From: Nocardioides allogilvus
Lineage (GTDB): Bacteria > Actinomycetota > Actinomycetes > Propionibacteriales > Nocardioidaceae
Reading direction: 5' to 3'
NCBI RefSeq assembly: GCF_003047285.1
Contig: NZ_PZYX01000002.1
Coordinates: 554,798 to 618,797, forward strand
Length of the DNA: 64,000 nucleotides
Shown here: piece after piece, positions 1 through 7,928 of the stretch
Numbering within the stretch: the stretch's first letter is position 1
Layout: each line of letters starts with the position of its first letter
Made by a program: the position numbers and the translations under genes
Notes under the pieces: model-generated
The model's database searches: none
Told to the model about the DNA's origin: nothing
What the model saw: only the letters and a program-made list of their open reading frames with translations

Positions 1-2
1 TC

Positions 3-563
3 GTCCAGGACGGCGAGCCCAAGGTCCGCGCCAGCGCGATCTTCCTCAAGCCCAGCGAGGACCCCGACGGAGAGGTCTGGCGGCCCACCGACGACCCGAC
101 GGCGCCGGACGGGGTGCCCGTGCTGACTGCGCCGACCATCCCGTGGTTCGCCAGTGACGAGCCGTGGTCGCAGGACTTCTCGGAGCACCAGAACGCCGGA
201 CGCAAGCAGACCTGGCAGCACGGCGTTCCGGTCGTGGCCGGCGAGGAGCCGACCCCGTTCCAGGCCGTCGCGAGCATCGCCGACGCCACCACGATGGCGT
301 GCAACTGGGGCAGCAAGGGCGTGCAGTACATCAACACCGACATCACCCTGTCGCTGTCCCGGCTCCCCCGCACCGCCGAGCTGGGGCTGCGCGGCGAGCG
401 CTGGTCCGGCCACGACGGGATCGCGGTCGGCGTCGCCACCGTCTACGACCGTGACGGCGTCATCGGCCAGTCGATGGTGACGTCGCTGTCCAACGCGCTG
501 CGCACCGTCGACTTCCAGCAGCACGACTTCAACGAGGACGGGACCCGCACCAGCCGGGTCTGA
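3..563 (+). CDS. Thioesterase family protein, C-terminal part (5' end outside window)
   Basis: The open frame enters from the left edge and stops at 561-563, giving about 186 visible residues. The C-terminal half resembles acyl-CoA thioesterases of the TesB/YbgC-like 'thioesterase family protein' group common in actinobacteria: a VASIADATT segment, then a hot-dog strand pattern ending in a GVATVYDRDGVIGQS motif and a Gln/Ser-rich tail. The likely role is cytoplasmic hydrolysis of acyl-CoA thioesters. The residues that would set the subfamily lie partly outside the window, so the substrate cannot be named. The gene is followed by a group of strong hairpins that probably end transcription. The family call is by pattern recognition only. 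Confidence 0.6.
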   Translation, partial: VQDGEPKVRASAIFLKPSEDPDGEVWRPTDDPTAPDGVPVLTAPTIPWFASDEPWSQDFSEHQNAGRKQTWQHGVPVVAGEEPTPFQAVASIADATTMACNWGSKGVQYINTDITLSLSRLPRTAELGLRGERWSGHDGIAVGVATVYDRDGVIGQSMVTSLSNALRTVDFQQHDFNEDGTRTSRV

Positions 564-614
564 TCCCGGCGCGCCTCCCGGATCGGGTGCAGCGCGCCGG
601 TTAGAAAAGCACCA

Positions 615-699
615 GGCCCGGCGTCGTATGAGATCGCCGGGCCGAACGCATTTCGGGCTGAAATGGGTGGAAGCCGGCAAGTATGAGTTGCCGGCTTCC
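615..699. repeat. Three consecutive hairpins between convergent genes
   Basis: Three perfect inverted repeats follow each other. The first has a 9-bp stem at 615-623/635-643, the second a 6-bp stem at 649-654/660-665, and the third a 12-bp stem at 669-680/688-699. The loops of the first and third both contain the heptamer GTATGAG. The block lies between the 3' ends of two convergent genes, so bidirectional termination is the simplest role. On the minus strand the first hairpin is followed after nine bases by a short T run. The rest of the 300-base gap (700-802) shows nothing recognisable. Confidence 0.6.
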
Positions 700-802
700 G
701 GTGTCTTCCGGACCGAAGTCCTTCCGACTCCTCAGTTCTACGCCCGCCCCGCGAGCCCGCGCAAGACCCGGGGCCGAATCTCTGCCGAGATCTTCGCGGC
801 GT

Positions 803-828
803 ACGGCGTGTCGCGCCGGACACGCCGT
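803..828. terminator. GC-rich hairpin at the 3' end of the deaminase operon
   Basis: A 10-bp perfect stem, ACGGCGTGTC at 803-812 pairing with 819-828, has a 6-nt loop. It lies 36 bases past the stop codon of the minus-strand deaminase gene. There is no T run, which is usual for actinobacterial terminators. Confidence 0.45.
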
Positions 829-863
829 GCGAGGTGACAGGTGGGGCGAGCGAGCGGCCCCGA

Positions 864-1904
864 TCAGCCCAGGTAGTCGTCGATCTCCCCGAGGATCCGC
901 GTCTTCACGTCGGCCGGGGCGAACGACGCGCGGACGGCTGCTCGCGACAGGTCGGCGACGCCCTCGGCCGACAACGCGAGCAGCTCCGCCGCGATCGCAT
1001 ACTCCGCGTTCAGTGTCGTGCCGAACATCGGCGGGTCGTCGGAGTTGATCGTCACCGGCACGCCCGCCTCGACGAAGGTCGCGAGCGGGTGCTCGGGCAG
1101 CGACGCGACCGCCCGGGTCGCGATGTTGGACGAGGGGCACACCTCCAGCGTGATGCCCTCCGCGGCGAGGTGGGCGAGCAGCGCGGGGTCCAGGGCCGAG
1201 GACGTCCCGTGCCCGATCCGCTCGGCCCCGAGCAGGCGGACCGCGTCCCACACGGTCTCGGGGCCGGTCGTCTCCCCCGCGTGCGGCACGGAGTGCAGCC
1301 CGGCGGCCCGGGCGGCGGTGAAGTGCGGCTGGAACTGCGGTCGCGGTACGCCGATCTCCGGCCCGCCGAGGCCGAAGCCGACCAGCGCCTCGGGACCGTG
1401 GTCCAGCGCGTACGACAAGGTCGCGTCCGCGGCGGAGATCCCGGACTCGCCGGGGATGTCGTAGATCCAGCGCAGCACCAGCCCGAAGTCGCGCTCCGCC
1501 GAGACCCGCGCGTCCTCGATCGCCTCGGTGTAGGCCTCGATCGGCATGCCGATGTCGTCGCGGTCGGGCCGCACGGAGGTGTAGGGCGTGCACGTGAGCT
1601 CGGCGTAGCGCAGGTGCTGACCGGTCGCCATCTCGCGCGCCACCTCGTAGGTCAGCGTGCGGACGTCCTCGGGTGTCCTGACCAGGTCGACGACCGCGAG
1701 GTAGACGTCGACGAAGTGCGCGAAGTCGCGGAACTCGAAGAACGTCTTCAGCTCATCGAGGTCGAAGGGAACGGTCCCCGGATGACGCGCCGCGAGCTCG
1801 GCGACGATCCGCGGTGACGCCGACCCGACGTGGTGGACGTGCAACTCGGCCTTGGGCAGGCCGGCGATGAACTGGGCCAGGGCGGGTTGGGTCTGCTCGC
1901 TCAC
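864..1904 (-). CDS. Adenosine deaminase family protein (adenosine or aminofutalosine deaminase)
   Basis: This 346-residue TIM-barrel amidohydrolase would hydrolytically deaminate adenosine-like purine nucleosides in the cytoplasm. Visible motifs are the N-terminal metal motif (ELHVHH, around residues 20-25), PHAGET with the catalytic His/Glu, ERIGHGT, and NSDDPPMFGT holding the metal and catalytic Asp. Length is normal for the family. The GTG start overlaps the stop of the upstream DsbA-like gene by 4 nt (GTGA), indicating translational coupling. Related Streptomyces proteins have been shown to act on 6-aminodeoxyfutalosine in menaquinone synthesis. No other futalosine-pathway gene is visible here, so the substrate is left open. 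Confidence 0.85.
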   Translation of the reverse strand: MSEQTQPALAQFIAGLPKAELHVHHVGSASPRIVAELAARHPGTVPFDLDELKTFFEFRDFAHFVDVYLAVVDLVRTPEDVRTLTYEVAREMATGQHLRYAELTCTPYTSVRPDRDDIGMPIEAYTEAIEDARVSAERDFGLVLRWIYDIPGESGISAADATLSYALDHGPEALVGFGLGGPEIGVPRPQFQPHFTAARAAGLHSVPHAGETTGPETVWDAVRLLGAERIGHGTSSALDPALLAHLAAEGITLEVCPSSNIATRAVASLPEHPLATFVEAGVPVTINSDDPPMFGTTLNAEYAIAAELLALSAEGVADLSRAAVRASFAPADVKTRILGEIDDYLG

Positions 1905-2623
1905 TCGATCGCCTCGGCGAGGGTGCTGGCGTCGATGGCCTCCCCGTCCACCATCACCGTGGGAGTGCCCTGGACCCCGGCGGAGGTCGCAGCCTTGACG
2001 CCGTTGCTGACCCACGCCTCGAACTCGAGGCCCTCGATGCCGGCGGCCACGTCGGCCTCGGTGGCACCTGCCTCGACGGCCTTCTCGATCAGCCACGCGT
2101 CGTCGGGGTGGTCTCCGTCCTCGGCCGGCTGCTCGGCGTACAACAGGTCGTGGAACTCCTTGGCCACCTCGGGGCCGGCGGCGTCCAGCACGACCGCGAA
2201 CGCGTTGGCGGTGCGCTGGGAGTAGTCACCGAACCGGCCGAGGAAGTCGAGCGGGCGATATTCGACGCTCGCCCGGCCCTCCTCGACGGCACTCTCCAGC
2301 TCTGCGTCGTAGGCGTCCTCGAAGGACTTGCACGCCGGGCACAGGAAGTCCTCGTAGATGACGACCTCGTGCTCCGCGTCCGCCGTCCCCAGCCGGAGAC
2401 CGTAGGACTGGGTGGCTCCCTCGGGGGCAGTCGCCGTCTCGTCGATGTCACCGGCGCGGCTCTGCAACCAGACGGCCGCCACCACGACGATCAACAGGCC
2501 GCCGACGACGGCGCCGATCGTCAGCAGCCGGCGCTGCCGGTCCCGGCGGGCCTTGCGCTCCCGTTCCGCCTTCAGGGCCGCGGCCCGGGCGGCCCGCTCA
2601 GCGGCCTTGTTGCGCTTCGACAT
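1901..2623 (-). CDS. DsbA-like membrane-anchored thioredoxin-fold protein
   Basis: The product has 240 residues. An Arg/Lys/Ala-rich cytoplasmic N-terminus (1-33) is followed by one transmembrane segment (about 34-53) and an extracytoplasmic thioredoxin-fold domain. The active site CPAC is at 95-98, and a GTPT cis-proline motif is near residue 222. It belongs to the DsbA/Thioredoxin_4 group that oxidises or isomerises cysteines of exported proteins. The ATG at 2621-2623 was chosen because AGGAGAGG lies just upstream; a longer frame to 2692 lacks support. The gene overlaps the 3' end of the MauE/DoxX-like gene by 26 nt, so the two form one operon with the deaminase. The pairing with a MauE-like protein suggests a shared disulfide relay. 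Confidence 0.85.
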   Translation of the reverse strand: MSKRNKAAERAARAAALKAERERKARRDRQRRLLTIGAVVGGLLIVVVAAVWLQSRAGDIDETATAPEGATQSYGLRLGTADAEHEVVIYEDFLCPACKSFEDAYDAELESAVEEGRASVEYRPLDFLGRFGDYSQRTANAFAVVLDAAGPEVAKEFHDLLYAEQPAEDGDHPDDAWLIEKAVEAGATEADVAAGIEGLEFEAWVSNGVKAATSAGVQGTPTVMVDGEAIDASTLAEAIE

Positions 2624-3119
2624 CGAGTTCCTCTCCTTCGCCCGGTCCGGGCGAGACTTCACCCGCACGCGGCGGGAGGACAACAGCATCAAGTGACCAG
2701 CGGCTGCGTGGCCAGATCACCAGCCACACGGACAGCAGCAGCAGACCGACGTCGCGGGCGATCTCCCACGGATACTTCGCCGTCGCGTCCGTGATCTCGC
2801 CACCACCGCCGAAGCAGCCGCAGTCGATCGACAGCCCGCGGGCCCACGCCGCCGAGATCCCGACGATGAACGCGACGAACAACAGCGCCGACAGCACTCC
2901 CATCACGCGGGTCAGCAGCCCGAGCACCAGGCAGACACCGAGCGCGACCTCGACCACCGGCAGGGCGTAGCCCACCGTCGGCACGATCGACTCCGGCAGG
3001 ATTTCATAGGCGCGTACGGCGCGGACACTGCCCGACGGGTCGGGGAGCTTGAGCGCGCCGGCGACGATCCAGACGCCACCGGTGATCAGTCGCGCGACGA
3101 GACCGATCCACTGCTTCAC
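2598..3119 (-). CDS. MauE/DoxX-family redox membrane protein
   Basis: The product has 173 residues with four predicted membrane helices. A DCGCFGGGG cysteine motif follows the third helix, typical of the actinobacterial MauE/DoxX-like group thought to shuttle electrons or disulfides across the membrane. The C-terminus is a charged tail rich in Glu and Gly. The GTG start is supported by a TAGGGT -10 box exactly 7 nt upstream on the minus strand, suggesting a leaderless transcript. It is the first gene of the operon with the DsbA-like and deaminase genes and is divergent from orn. The function is inferred from family and neighbour. Confidence 0.8.
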   Translation of the reverse strand: MKQWIGLVARLITGGVWIVAGALKLPDPSGSVRAVRAYEILPESIVPTVGYALPVVEVALGVCLVLGLLTRVMGVLSALLFVAFIVGISAAWARGLSIDCGCFGGGGEITDATAKYPWEIARDVGLLLLSVWLVIWPRSRWSLDAVVLPPRAGEVSPGPGEGEELDVEAQQGR

Positions 3120-3126
3120 GTCCCTG

Positions 3127-3173
3127 ACCCTAGGACCAGCGCCTGAACCACCGCTGAGAACCCTGAGTAGGGT
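3127..3173. promoter_or_regulatory. Divergent pair of -10 boxes (leaderless promoters)
   Basis: TAGGGT occurs on the minus strand at 3132-3127, 7 nt before the GTG of the MauE-like gene. TAGGGT occurs again on the plus strand at 3168-3173, 7 nt before the GTG of orn. The spacing predicts transcription starting at or next to each start codon. No clear -35 hexamers are seen. Confidence 0.6.
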
Positions 3174-3180
3174 GCTCACC

Positions 3181-3813
3181 GTGAATGAGCGACTCGTCTG
3201 GATCGACTGCGAAATGACCGGCCTCAACCTCGAGACAGATGCCCTGGTGGAGGTTGCGGCGCTGGTCACCGACTTCGATCTCAACGTCCTCGGCGACGGC
3301 ATCGACGTCCTCATCCGGCCACCGCAGGCGGCGCTGGACCAGATGATCGACTTCGTCCGCAACATGCACGTCTCCTCCGGCCTGCTCGAGGAGCTCGAGG
3401 GCGGGACGACGATGGAGGACGCCGAGCAGCAGGTGCTGGCCTACATCAAGGAGCACTGCCCCGACGGCAGCCGACCGCCGCTGGGTGGCAACACCGTCGC
3501 CACCGACCGCTCGTTCCTGGCCCGTGACATGCCCACCCTCGAGGGCTTCCTGCACTACCGCAACGTCGACGTCTCCTCGATCAAGGAGCTCGCCCGTCGC
3601 TGGTATCCCCGCACCTACTTCGCGGCTCCGGCCAAGCGCGGCAACCACCGGGCGCTGGCCGACATCCAGGAGAGCATCGAGGAGCTGCGCTACTACCGCG
3701 AGGCGGTCTTCGTCCCGCAGCCCGGCCTTGACAGCACCGCTGCCCGCGAGATCGCGGCCAAGCACGCCGGCACGATCACCGGCCTCGGCCCCGATTCAGA
3801 ATCCGCGCACTGA
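3181..3813 (+). CDS. orn: Oligoribonuclease
   Basis: The product has 210 residues. It is a 3'-5' exoribonuclease of the DEDDh family that degrades 2-5 nt RNAs, and in actinobacteria also pGpG and similar linear dinucleotides. Visible motifs are WIDCEMTGL at the N-terminus (Exo I, Asp/Glu), GNTVATDRSFLARDMP (Exo II), and KRGNHRALADIQESIEEL (Exo III with His and Asp). Length matches the family. The GTG start sits 7 nt behind a TAGGGT box; no Shine-Dalgarno is present. A tRNA-His gene follows 45 nt downstream on the same strand, as in several related genomes. Confidence 0.96.
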   Translation: MNERLVWIDCEMTGLNLETDALVEVAALVTDFDLNVLGDGIDVLIRPPQAALDQMIDFVRNMHVSSGLLEELEGGTTMEDAEQQVLAYIKEHCPDGSRPPLGGNTVATDRSFLARDMPTLEGFLHYRNVDVSSIKELARRWYPRTYFAAPAKRGNHRALADIQESIEELRYYREAVFVPQPGLDSTAAREIAAKHAGTITGLGPDSESAH

Positions 3814-3858
3814 TTGCCCTACACTTCTCTCGGTCTCGCGCCGTTGTGCGCGAGCCAT

Positions 3859-3935
3859 GGTGGGTATAGCTCAGCTGGTAGAGCGCCGCCTTGTGGTGGC
3901 GGATGTCGCGGGTTCAAGTCCCGTTACTCACCCCA
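3859..3935 (+). tRNA. tRNA-His (GTG)
   Basis: The cloverleaf is complete: acceptor stem 3860-3866/3925-3931, the extra 5' G (G-1, position 3859) opposite C73 that is the His identity element, anticodon GTG, a GTTCAAGTC T-loop, and an encoded 3' CCA at 3933-3935. Confidence 0.97.
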
Positions 3936-3938
3936 ATG

Positions 3939-3985
3939 AAACCGCAGGTCAGGGACATGTCTCCTGACCTGCGGTTTCTGCTTTT
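3939..3985 (+). terminator. Rho-independent terminator after tRNA-His
   Basis: A perfect 15-bp stem, 3939-3953 pairing with 3963-3977, has a 9-nt loop and is followed by CTGCTTTT. It begins 4 nt after the tRNA 3' end. Confidence 0.92.
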
Positions 3986-3995
3986 CCACGCAGCG

Positions 3996-4646
3996 TCAGC
4001 GTCGACTCGATGCATGCGAGGTCTCCGTCACCTGCTCGTCCCCGAGCCGGTCGGCGACCGAGACCACGAACCCGCCGAGCATGAACGCCACGATGGCTGC
4101 GACCAGGGTCGCGGTCGTCAGCGTAGGGATGAAGCGGCGCGCGCCGCTCACCGCTCCCCCGGCGTGGTGGCCGTGGGTCAGCGCGTGACCCTTGCCGCGC
4201 TGGAGGAGGTAGCGGTTGACCGGCCAGGCAGCGAAGAAGGCGACGGTCAGGGCGAGCATCATGCTGGCCCAGAAGACGGGGTTGACCAGACCTGCGTCCA
4301 TGGCCCCCGGGATGAGGGCCATCACCGCGTTGTCCACGACCTCCATGGTCGCGATCGACAGCGTGTCCGCGGCGAGCACGAGGCTGAGCGCGGCACCGAA
4401 CCCCAGGCCCGCCTTGACCAACGGCAGCGTCGAGAGCGCATAACCGAACAGGAAGGCGAGGGACACCGCGAGGAGGATGGTCCAGCCGGCGCTCAGGCCG
4501 ATCGCGGTGCCGATCATGAGGCCGGCGATCTCACCGATGGCGCAGCCGGTGAGGCAGTGCAGGGTGGCGCTGAGCGCCATCGAGTTCACCCCGCTCATCG
4601 CTGCATGGTCGTGCCCGGCGTGTCCGTGGTGCGGCGTGCTGGTCAT
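3996..4646 (-). CDS. DUF4396 membrane protein
   Basis: The product has 216 residues. A His-rich N-terminus (HHGHAGHDHAAMSG) resembles a soft-metal-binding leader and is followed by about five to six membrane helices with ALHCLTGCAIGE and VVDNAVMALIPGAM motifs. This is the DUF4396 family, often found near copper genes. The ATG at 4644-4646 was chosen because GGAGGAAG lies 7-8 nt upstream. The gene is divergent from a DUF305 lipoprotein, with a CsoR-like palindrome between them. A role in copper or other metal handling is an inference from His content and context; no transport activity is established. Confidence 0.75.
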   Translation of the reverse strand: MTSTPHHGHAGHDHAAMSGVNSMALSATLHCLTGCAIGEIAGLMIGTAIGLSAGWTILLAVSLAFLFGYALSTLPLVKAGLGFGAALSLVLAADTLSIATMEVVDNAVMALIPGAMDAGLVNPVFWASMMLALTVAFFAAWPVNRYLLQRGKGHALTHGHHAGGAVSGARRFIPTLTTATLVAAIVAFMLGGFVVSVADRLGDEQVTETSHASSRR

Positions 4647-4696
4647 CTGGCTTCCTCCGTTGTGAATGATGGAGTGGTTCATACCGACTCGAACCA

Positions 4697-4713
4697 ATAC
4701 CCTAGGGGGGTAT
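4697..4713. promoter_or_regulatory. CsoR-like G/C-tract palindrome between DUF4396 and DUF305 genes
   Basis: ATACCCTAGGGGGGTAT is a near-palindrome of the form ATACCC-N-GGGTAT, the pattern recognised by CsoR/RcnR-type copper-sensing repressors in actinobacteria. It overlaps the TATATT box at 4711-4716 directly in front of the DUF305 gene and lies 51 nt before the DUF4396 start, so one bound repressor could control both genes. No csoR gene is in the window. Confidence 0.6.
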
Positions 4714-4720
4714 ATTCCTC

Positions 4721-5341
4721 ATGCGCCACCCCAATGTCGGCGGAGTGCTCCGCACGACCGCCGTGGCTCTCATCCTCGCCCTGGCCGTCGCCTGTGGCGA
4801 GGACTCCGCGTCCGCGCCGGAGCGCTCCGCGACCGAGCACAACGCCGCCGACGTCACCTTCGCCTCCGAGATGCTCCAGCACCACGCGCAGGCGCTCTCG
4901 ATGGTCGACCTGACCCTGGACCGCCCGCTCGACCCGGAGGTGCAGGACATCGCCGAGCAGGTACGCGCCGCCCAGGCACCCGAGATCCAGACGTTCTCCG
5001 AGTGGCTCACCGACTGGGACGAACCGATCCCCGAGACGATGCGCGACCACTCCAACGCCGGTCACGACATGGAGCACATGGGTGAGTCGATGGAGGGCCT
5101 CGACACGAGCATGCCCGGCATGATGTCGGCCGACGAGATGACCGCTCTCGAGGAGGCCCCCGACGGCGAGTTCCAGGCGATGTGGCTCGACATGATGATC
5201 GAGCACCACCGCGGAGCCGTCGAGATGGCGCAGGCCGAGACCGAGGACGGGCAGTACGAACCAGCCGTCGAGCTGGCCGAGGACGTCATCGACACCCAGA
5301 GCGCCGAGATCGAGGCGATGGAGGCCCTGCTGCCCTCCTGA
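4721..5341 (+). CDS. DUF305 lipoprotein, Met/His-rich
   Basis: The product has 206 residues with a signal peptide ending at a lipobox (LAVAC, Cys about 20), so it is probably a lipoprotein on the outer face of the membrane. The mature part is a DUF305 four-helix domain with repeated HH and Met clusters: MLQHHAQAL, a Met-rich stretch near residues 105-130 (HDMEHMGESM), and MIEHHRGAVEMA. DUF305 proteins are commonly found in copper loci, and the pattern suits Cu binding. The ATG at 4721 follows an AGGGGGG tract, but a GTG at 4745 directly before the hydrophobic segment is an alternative. Regulation by copper is inferred from the palindrome overlapping the promoter. Confidence 0.8.
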   Translation: MRHPNVGGVLRTTAVALILALAVACGEDSASAPERSATEHNAADVTFASEMLQHHAQALSMVDLTLDRPLDPEVQDIAEQVRAAQAPEIQTFSEWLTDWDEPIPETMRDHSNAGHDMEHMGESMEGLDTSMPGMMSADEMTALEEAPDGEFQAMWLDMMIEHHRGAVEMAQAETEDGQYEPAVELAEDVIDTQSAEIEAMEALLPS

Positions 5342-5377
5342 CCGCTCTCACCCGAGGGTGGGACTACCTTGGCTCAG

Positions 5378-6958
5378 GTGAGCAACGGTCAGCACAGCTA
5401 CGACGTCGCCATCGTCGGCGGCGGCCACAACGGTCTCGTCGCGGCCGCCTACCTCGCCCGCGCGGGCCTCTCGGTGGTCGTCCTCGAACGCCTCGGCCAC
5501 ACCGGCGGCGCGGCCGTCTCGGTCAGCCCGTTCGCCGGCCTGCCGGCCCGGCTGTCGCGCTACTCCTACCTCGTCAGCCTCCTGCCCGAGCAGCTGATGG
5601 CCGACCTCGACCTCGACGTCCGGCTGGCGTCACGGAGCACGGCCTCCTACACGCCGTACACCCGGGACGGACAGGCCGGCGGCCTCCTCATCGAACGGCC
5701 GGAGGGTGAGCTGACAAGGAAGTCGTTCGCCGCCCTGACGGGATCGGACCGGGAGTACGACGCCTGGCGGGAGTTCTACGCCGACGTGACCGACCTCGCG
5801 CACGCCGTCGCGCCGACCCTGATGTCACCGCTCCCCCTGGAGCGCGAGCTGCGCGAGGCCGTCGATCCCGGCCTCTGGCGCGACGTCGTCACCCAGCCGC
5901 TCGGACGGACGATCGAGGAGCGTTTCCTCGACGACACGGTCCGCGGCGTGGTCGCCACCGACGCCCTGATCGGCACCTTCGCGTCGCTGCACGACCCGAC
6001 GCTGGTCCAGAACCGCTGCTTCCTCTACCACCTGATCGGCAACGGCACCGGCGAGTGGCGCGTGCCCATCGGCGGCATGGGCGCGGTGACCGACGCGCTG
6101 GCCCGTGCGGCCACCTCGGCGGGCGCTGAGATCCTCACCGGCGCAGGCGTGAGCCGGATCGAACCGGGCTCCAACTCGGCCACCGTGGTCTGGCACGACG
6201 GGTCGCGCGAGCAGTCGCTGACCTGTCGCCGCGTCCTGTCGGGTGTCGCGCCGTGGGTGCTGCGCATCCTGCTCGGCGACGGCGAGGACGACGCCAGCAA
6301 GCCGGAGGGCTCGCAGCTCAAGATCAACTTCCTCCTGGACCGGCTGCCCGAGCTCAGGTCGGGCGCTGACCCGGCCGTCGCCTTCGCCGGCACCCTGCAC
6401 CTCGGCGAGGACTACACACAGCTCGAGACGGCGTACGCCGAGGCGTCGGCCGGGCAGGTCCCGACCACGATGCCGGGCGAGGTCTACTGCCACTCCCTCA
6501 GCGACCCCTCGATCCTCGGGGACCTGGCCGCGCAGGGCGCGCACACGCTGACCTACTTCGGGCTGCACACCCCGGCGAGCCTGTTCGAGGGGCCGGGTGG
6601 TGCGGCGGCCAAGGACCTCGCGGTCGAGCGCGCGATCGCCTCGCTCGACGAGCACCTGGTCGGATCGATCCGCGACTGCATCGCCACCGACACCGACGGC
6701 AACCCCTGCATCGAGGCGAAGGTCCCCCAGGACATCGAGCGCGACCTGGCCATGCCGGGCGGCCACATCTTCCACGGCGACCTGGACTGGCCGTGGGCGC
6801 CCAACCGCGCCCGCCGCAACACCGCGGCCCAGCAGTGGGGCGTCGCGACCGACCACGACGTGGTGCTGCTCTGCGGCTCCGGGGCGCGGCGCGGCGGCGC
6901 CGTCTCCGGCCTCGGCGGCCACAACGCGGCCCAGGCCGTGCTCGCAGATCTCGGCTGA
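5378..6958 (+). CDS. Phytoene-dehydrogenase-like NAD(P)/FAD oxidoreductase (PYROXD2-like)
   Basis: The product has about 526 residues. The N-terminal dinucleotide fold reads VAIVGGGHNGLVAAAYLARAG and continues to the VVLERL acidic strand end. The C-terminus carries the FAD-closing motif GGAVSGLGGHNAAQ. This is COG1233, the phytoene-desaturase/PYROXD2 type rather than a dedicated carotenoid desaturase; no crtB or crtE neighbour exists. The substrate is unknown. The GTG at 5378 is preferred because TACCTT ends 7 nt before it. A TTG at 5369 with GAGGGTGGG upstream would add three residues. A tRNA-Lys gene follows on the same strand. Confidence 0.85.
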   Translation: MSNGQHSYDVAIVGGGHNGLVAAAYLARAGLSVVVLERLGHTGGAAVSVSPFAGLPARLSRYSYLVSLLPEQLMADLDLDVRLASRSTASYTPYTRDGQAGGLLIERPEGELTRKSFAALTGSDREYDAWREFYADVTDLAHAVAPTLMSPLPLERELREAVDPGLWRDVVTQPLGRTIEERFLDDTVRGVVATDALIGTFASLHDPTLVQNRCFLYHLIGNGTGEWRVPIGGMGAVTDALARAATSAGAEILTGAGVSRIEPGSNSATVVWHDGSREQSLTCRRVLSGVAPWVLRILLGDGEDDASKPEGSQLKINFLLDRLPELRSGADPAVAFAGTLHLGEDYTQLETAYAEASAGQVPTTMPGEVYCHSLSDPSILGDLAAQGAHTLTYFGLHTPASLFEGPGGAAAKDLAVERAIASLDEHLVGSIRDCIATDTDGNPCIEAKVPQDIERDLAMPGGHIFHGDLDWPWAPNRARRNTAAQQWGVATDHDVVLLCGSGARRGGAVSGLGGHNAAQAVLADLG

Positions 6959-7038
6959 CACATCTCGATTTCACCCGTGGGTCGCATGCGTGTAGAGTTC
7001 AACCTCGTTGCGCAGCGCTCCACCGCGCTGCGCAATAT

Positions 7039-7111
<73 letters not shown>

Positions 7112-7118
7112 CAAATGA

Positions 7119-7151
7119 GAAGGTCAGGACCGGTCACCGGTCCTGACCTTC
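7119..7151 (+). terminator. Terminator hairpin after tRNA-Lys
   Basis: A 15-bp perfect stem, 7119-7133 with 7137-7151, has a TCA loop and a short TT after it. It begins 7 nt after the tRNA. Confidence 0.85.
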
Positions 7152-7250
7152 TTGCGTTCGAGCCGCCTCGGCCGCGTGCACGACGAGGTCCCGGTGGAGT
7201 CCTTCACCGATGCGCACGTTGAAAGTCCCGGAGGCCTTCGGACGAGCGGT

Positions 7251-7757
7251 TCAGTCGAGCTCCCGGACGGAGGCCGCGGTCGTGCCGCCGAGCTCCATGG
7301 CCGGCAGGCCGAGCTTGCGGTGGTCCCAGGTCCGGGTTCGCTCGACGTCGAGGCGCACCACCACACGGTTGTGCATCATCAGGTCGAGGAAGGGCCGCAG
7401 CTCAGGTGTGTACGGCGCGTTGTAGCGCTCGAAGATCTGCAGGCACACACGCTCCAGCAGCTCGGCGTCGTCATCGAGGACCACCCCGCGGCCCTCCATC
7501 GAGACGCCGCGCAGCTGGTCGTAGGTGTGACCGGCCTCGACCAGGAACGTCATCCGGTCGTCGCGGCGCAGGTTGCGCACCTTCTGCGACTTCGGCTTCG
7601 TCTCCAGCCAGACGTGTCCGTCGACCCACGCGAACCACATGCCGACGAGGTGGAGCTGGCCCTGCGGACCCAGCGTGGCCACCGTCGAGCTGCGCTGCTG
7701 GCCCAGGAAGGTGTCGATCTCGGAGTCGTCCATGACGATCACGTCGCGCTGCTTCAC
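7251..7757 (-). CDS. Pyridoxamine-5'-phosphate-oxidase-like flavin/F420 protein
   Basis: The product has 168 residues with a split beta-barrel fold of the PPOX class. It starts with a TFLGQQRSSTVATLGP strand pair, then HLVGMWFAWVDGHVWLETKP and KVRNLRRDDRMTFLVE, where the SQKVRNLRRD motif is typical of F420- or flavin-binding members. It is likely a small cytoplasmic oxidoreductase with unknown substrate. The GTG start is supported by TAGGGT 6 nt upstream on the minus strand. No partner gene is adjacent: tRNA-Lys lies downstream and an inverted-repeat region upstream. Confidence 0.8.
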   Translation of the reverse strand: MKQRDVIVMDDSEIDTFLGQQRSSTVATLGPQGQLHLVGMWFAWVDGHVWLETKPKSQKVRNLRRDDRMTFLVEAGHTYDQLRGVSMEGRGVVLDDDAELLERVCLQIFERYNAPYTPELRPFLDLMMHNRVVVRLDVERTRTWDHRKLGLPAMELGGTTAASVRELD

Positions 7758-7784
7758 GCGCTCACCCTAGGCGGTGAGCGGGGC

Positions 7785-7857
7785 GGACGGCCTGCACGAG
7801 CGGGGGGATCCGCACAGGCCGTCCAACGACGTCTCGACATTCACGGGGGTAATGTCG
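7785..7857. repeat. Two inverted repeats in an intergenic region
   Basis: A 10-bp inverted repeat, GGACGGCCTG at 7785-7794 and 7815-7824, is followed by a 7-bp one, CGACATT at 7835-7841 and 7851-7857. They lie between the 5' end of the PPOX gene and the 3' end of the GroES-like gene, so the second could end minus-strand transcription. No coding frame is supported in 7758-7928. Confidence 0.45.
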
Positions 7858-7928
7858 CGACCCAGCCATCCTCACCCCGGCCGGGGTCCCGTGGCTAGCC
7901 CCTCACCGGGACTTCCCGCTTTTCGCTC

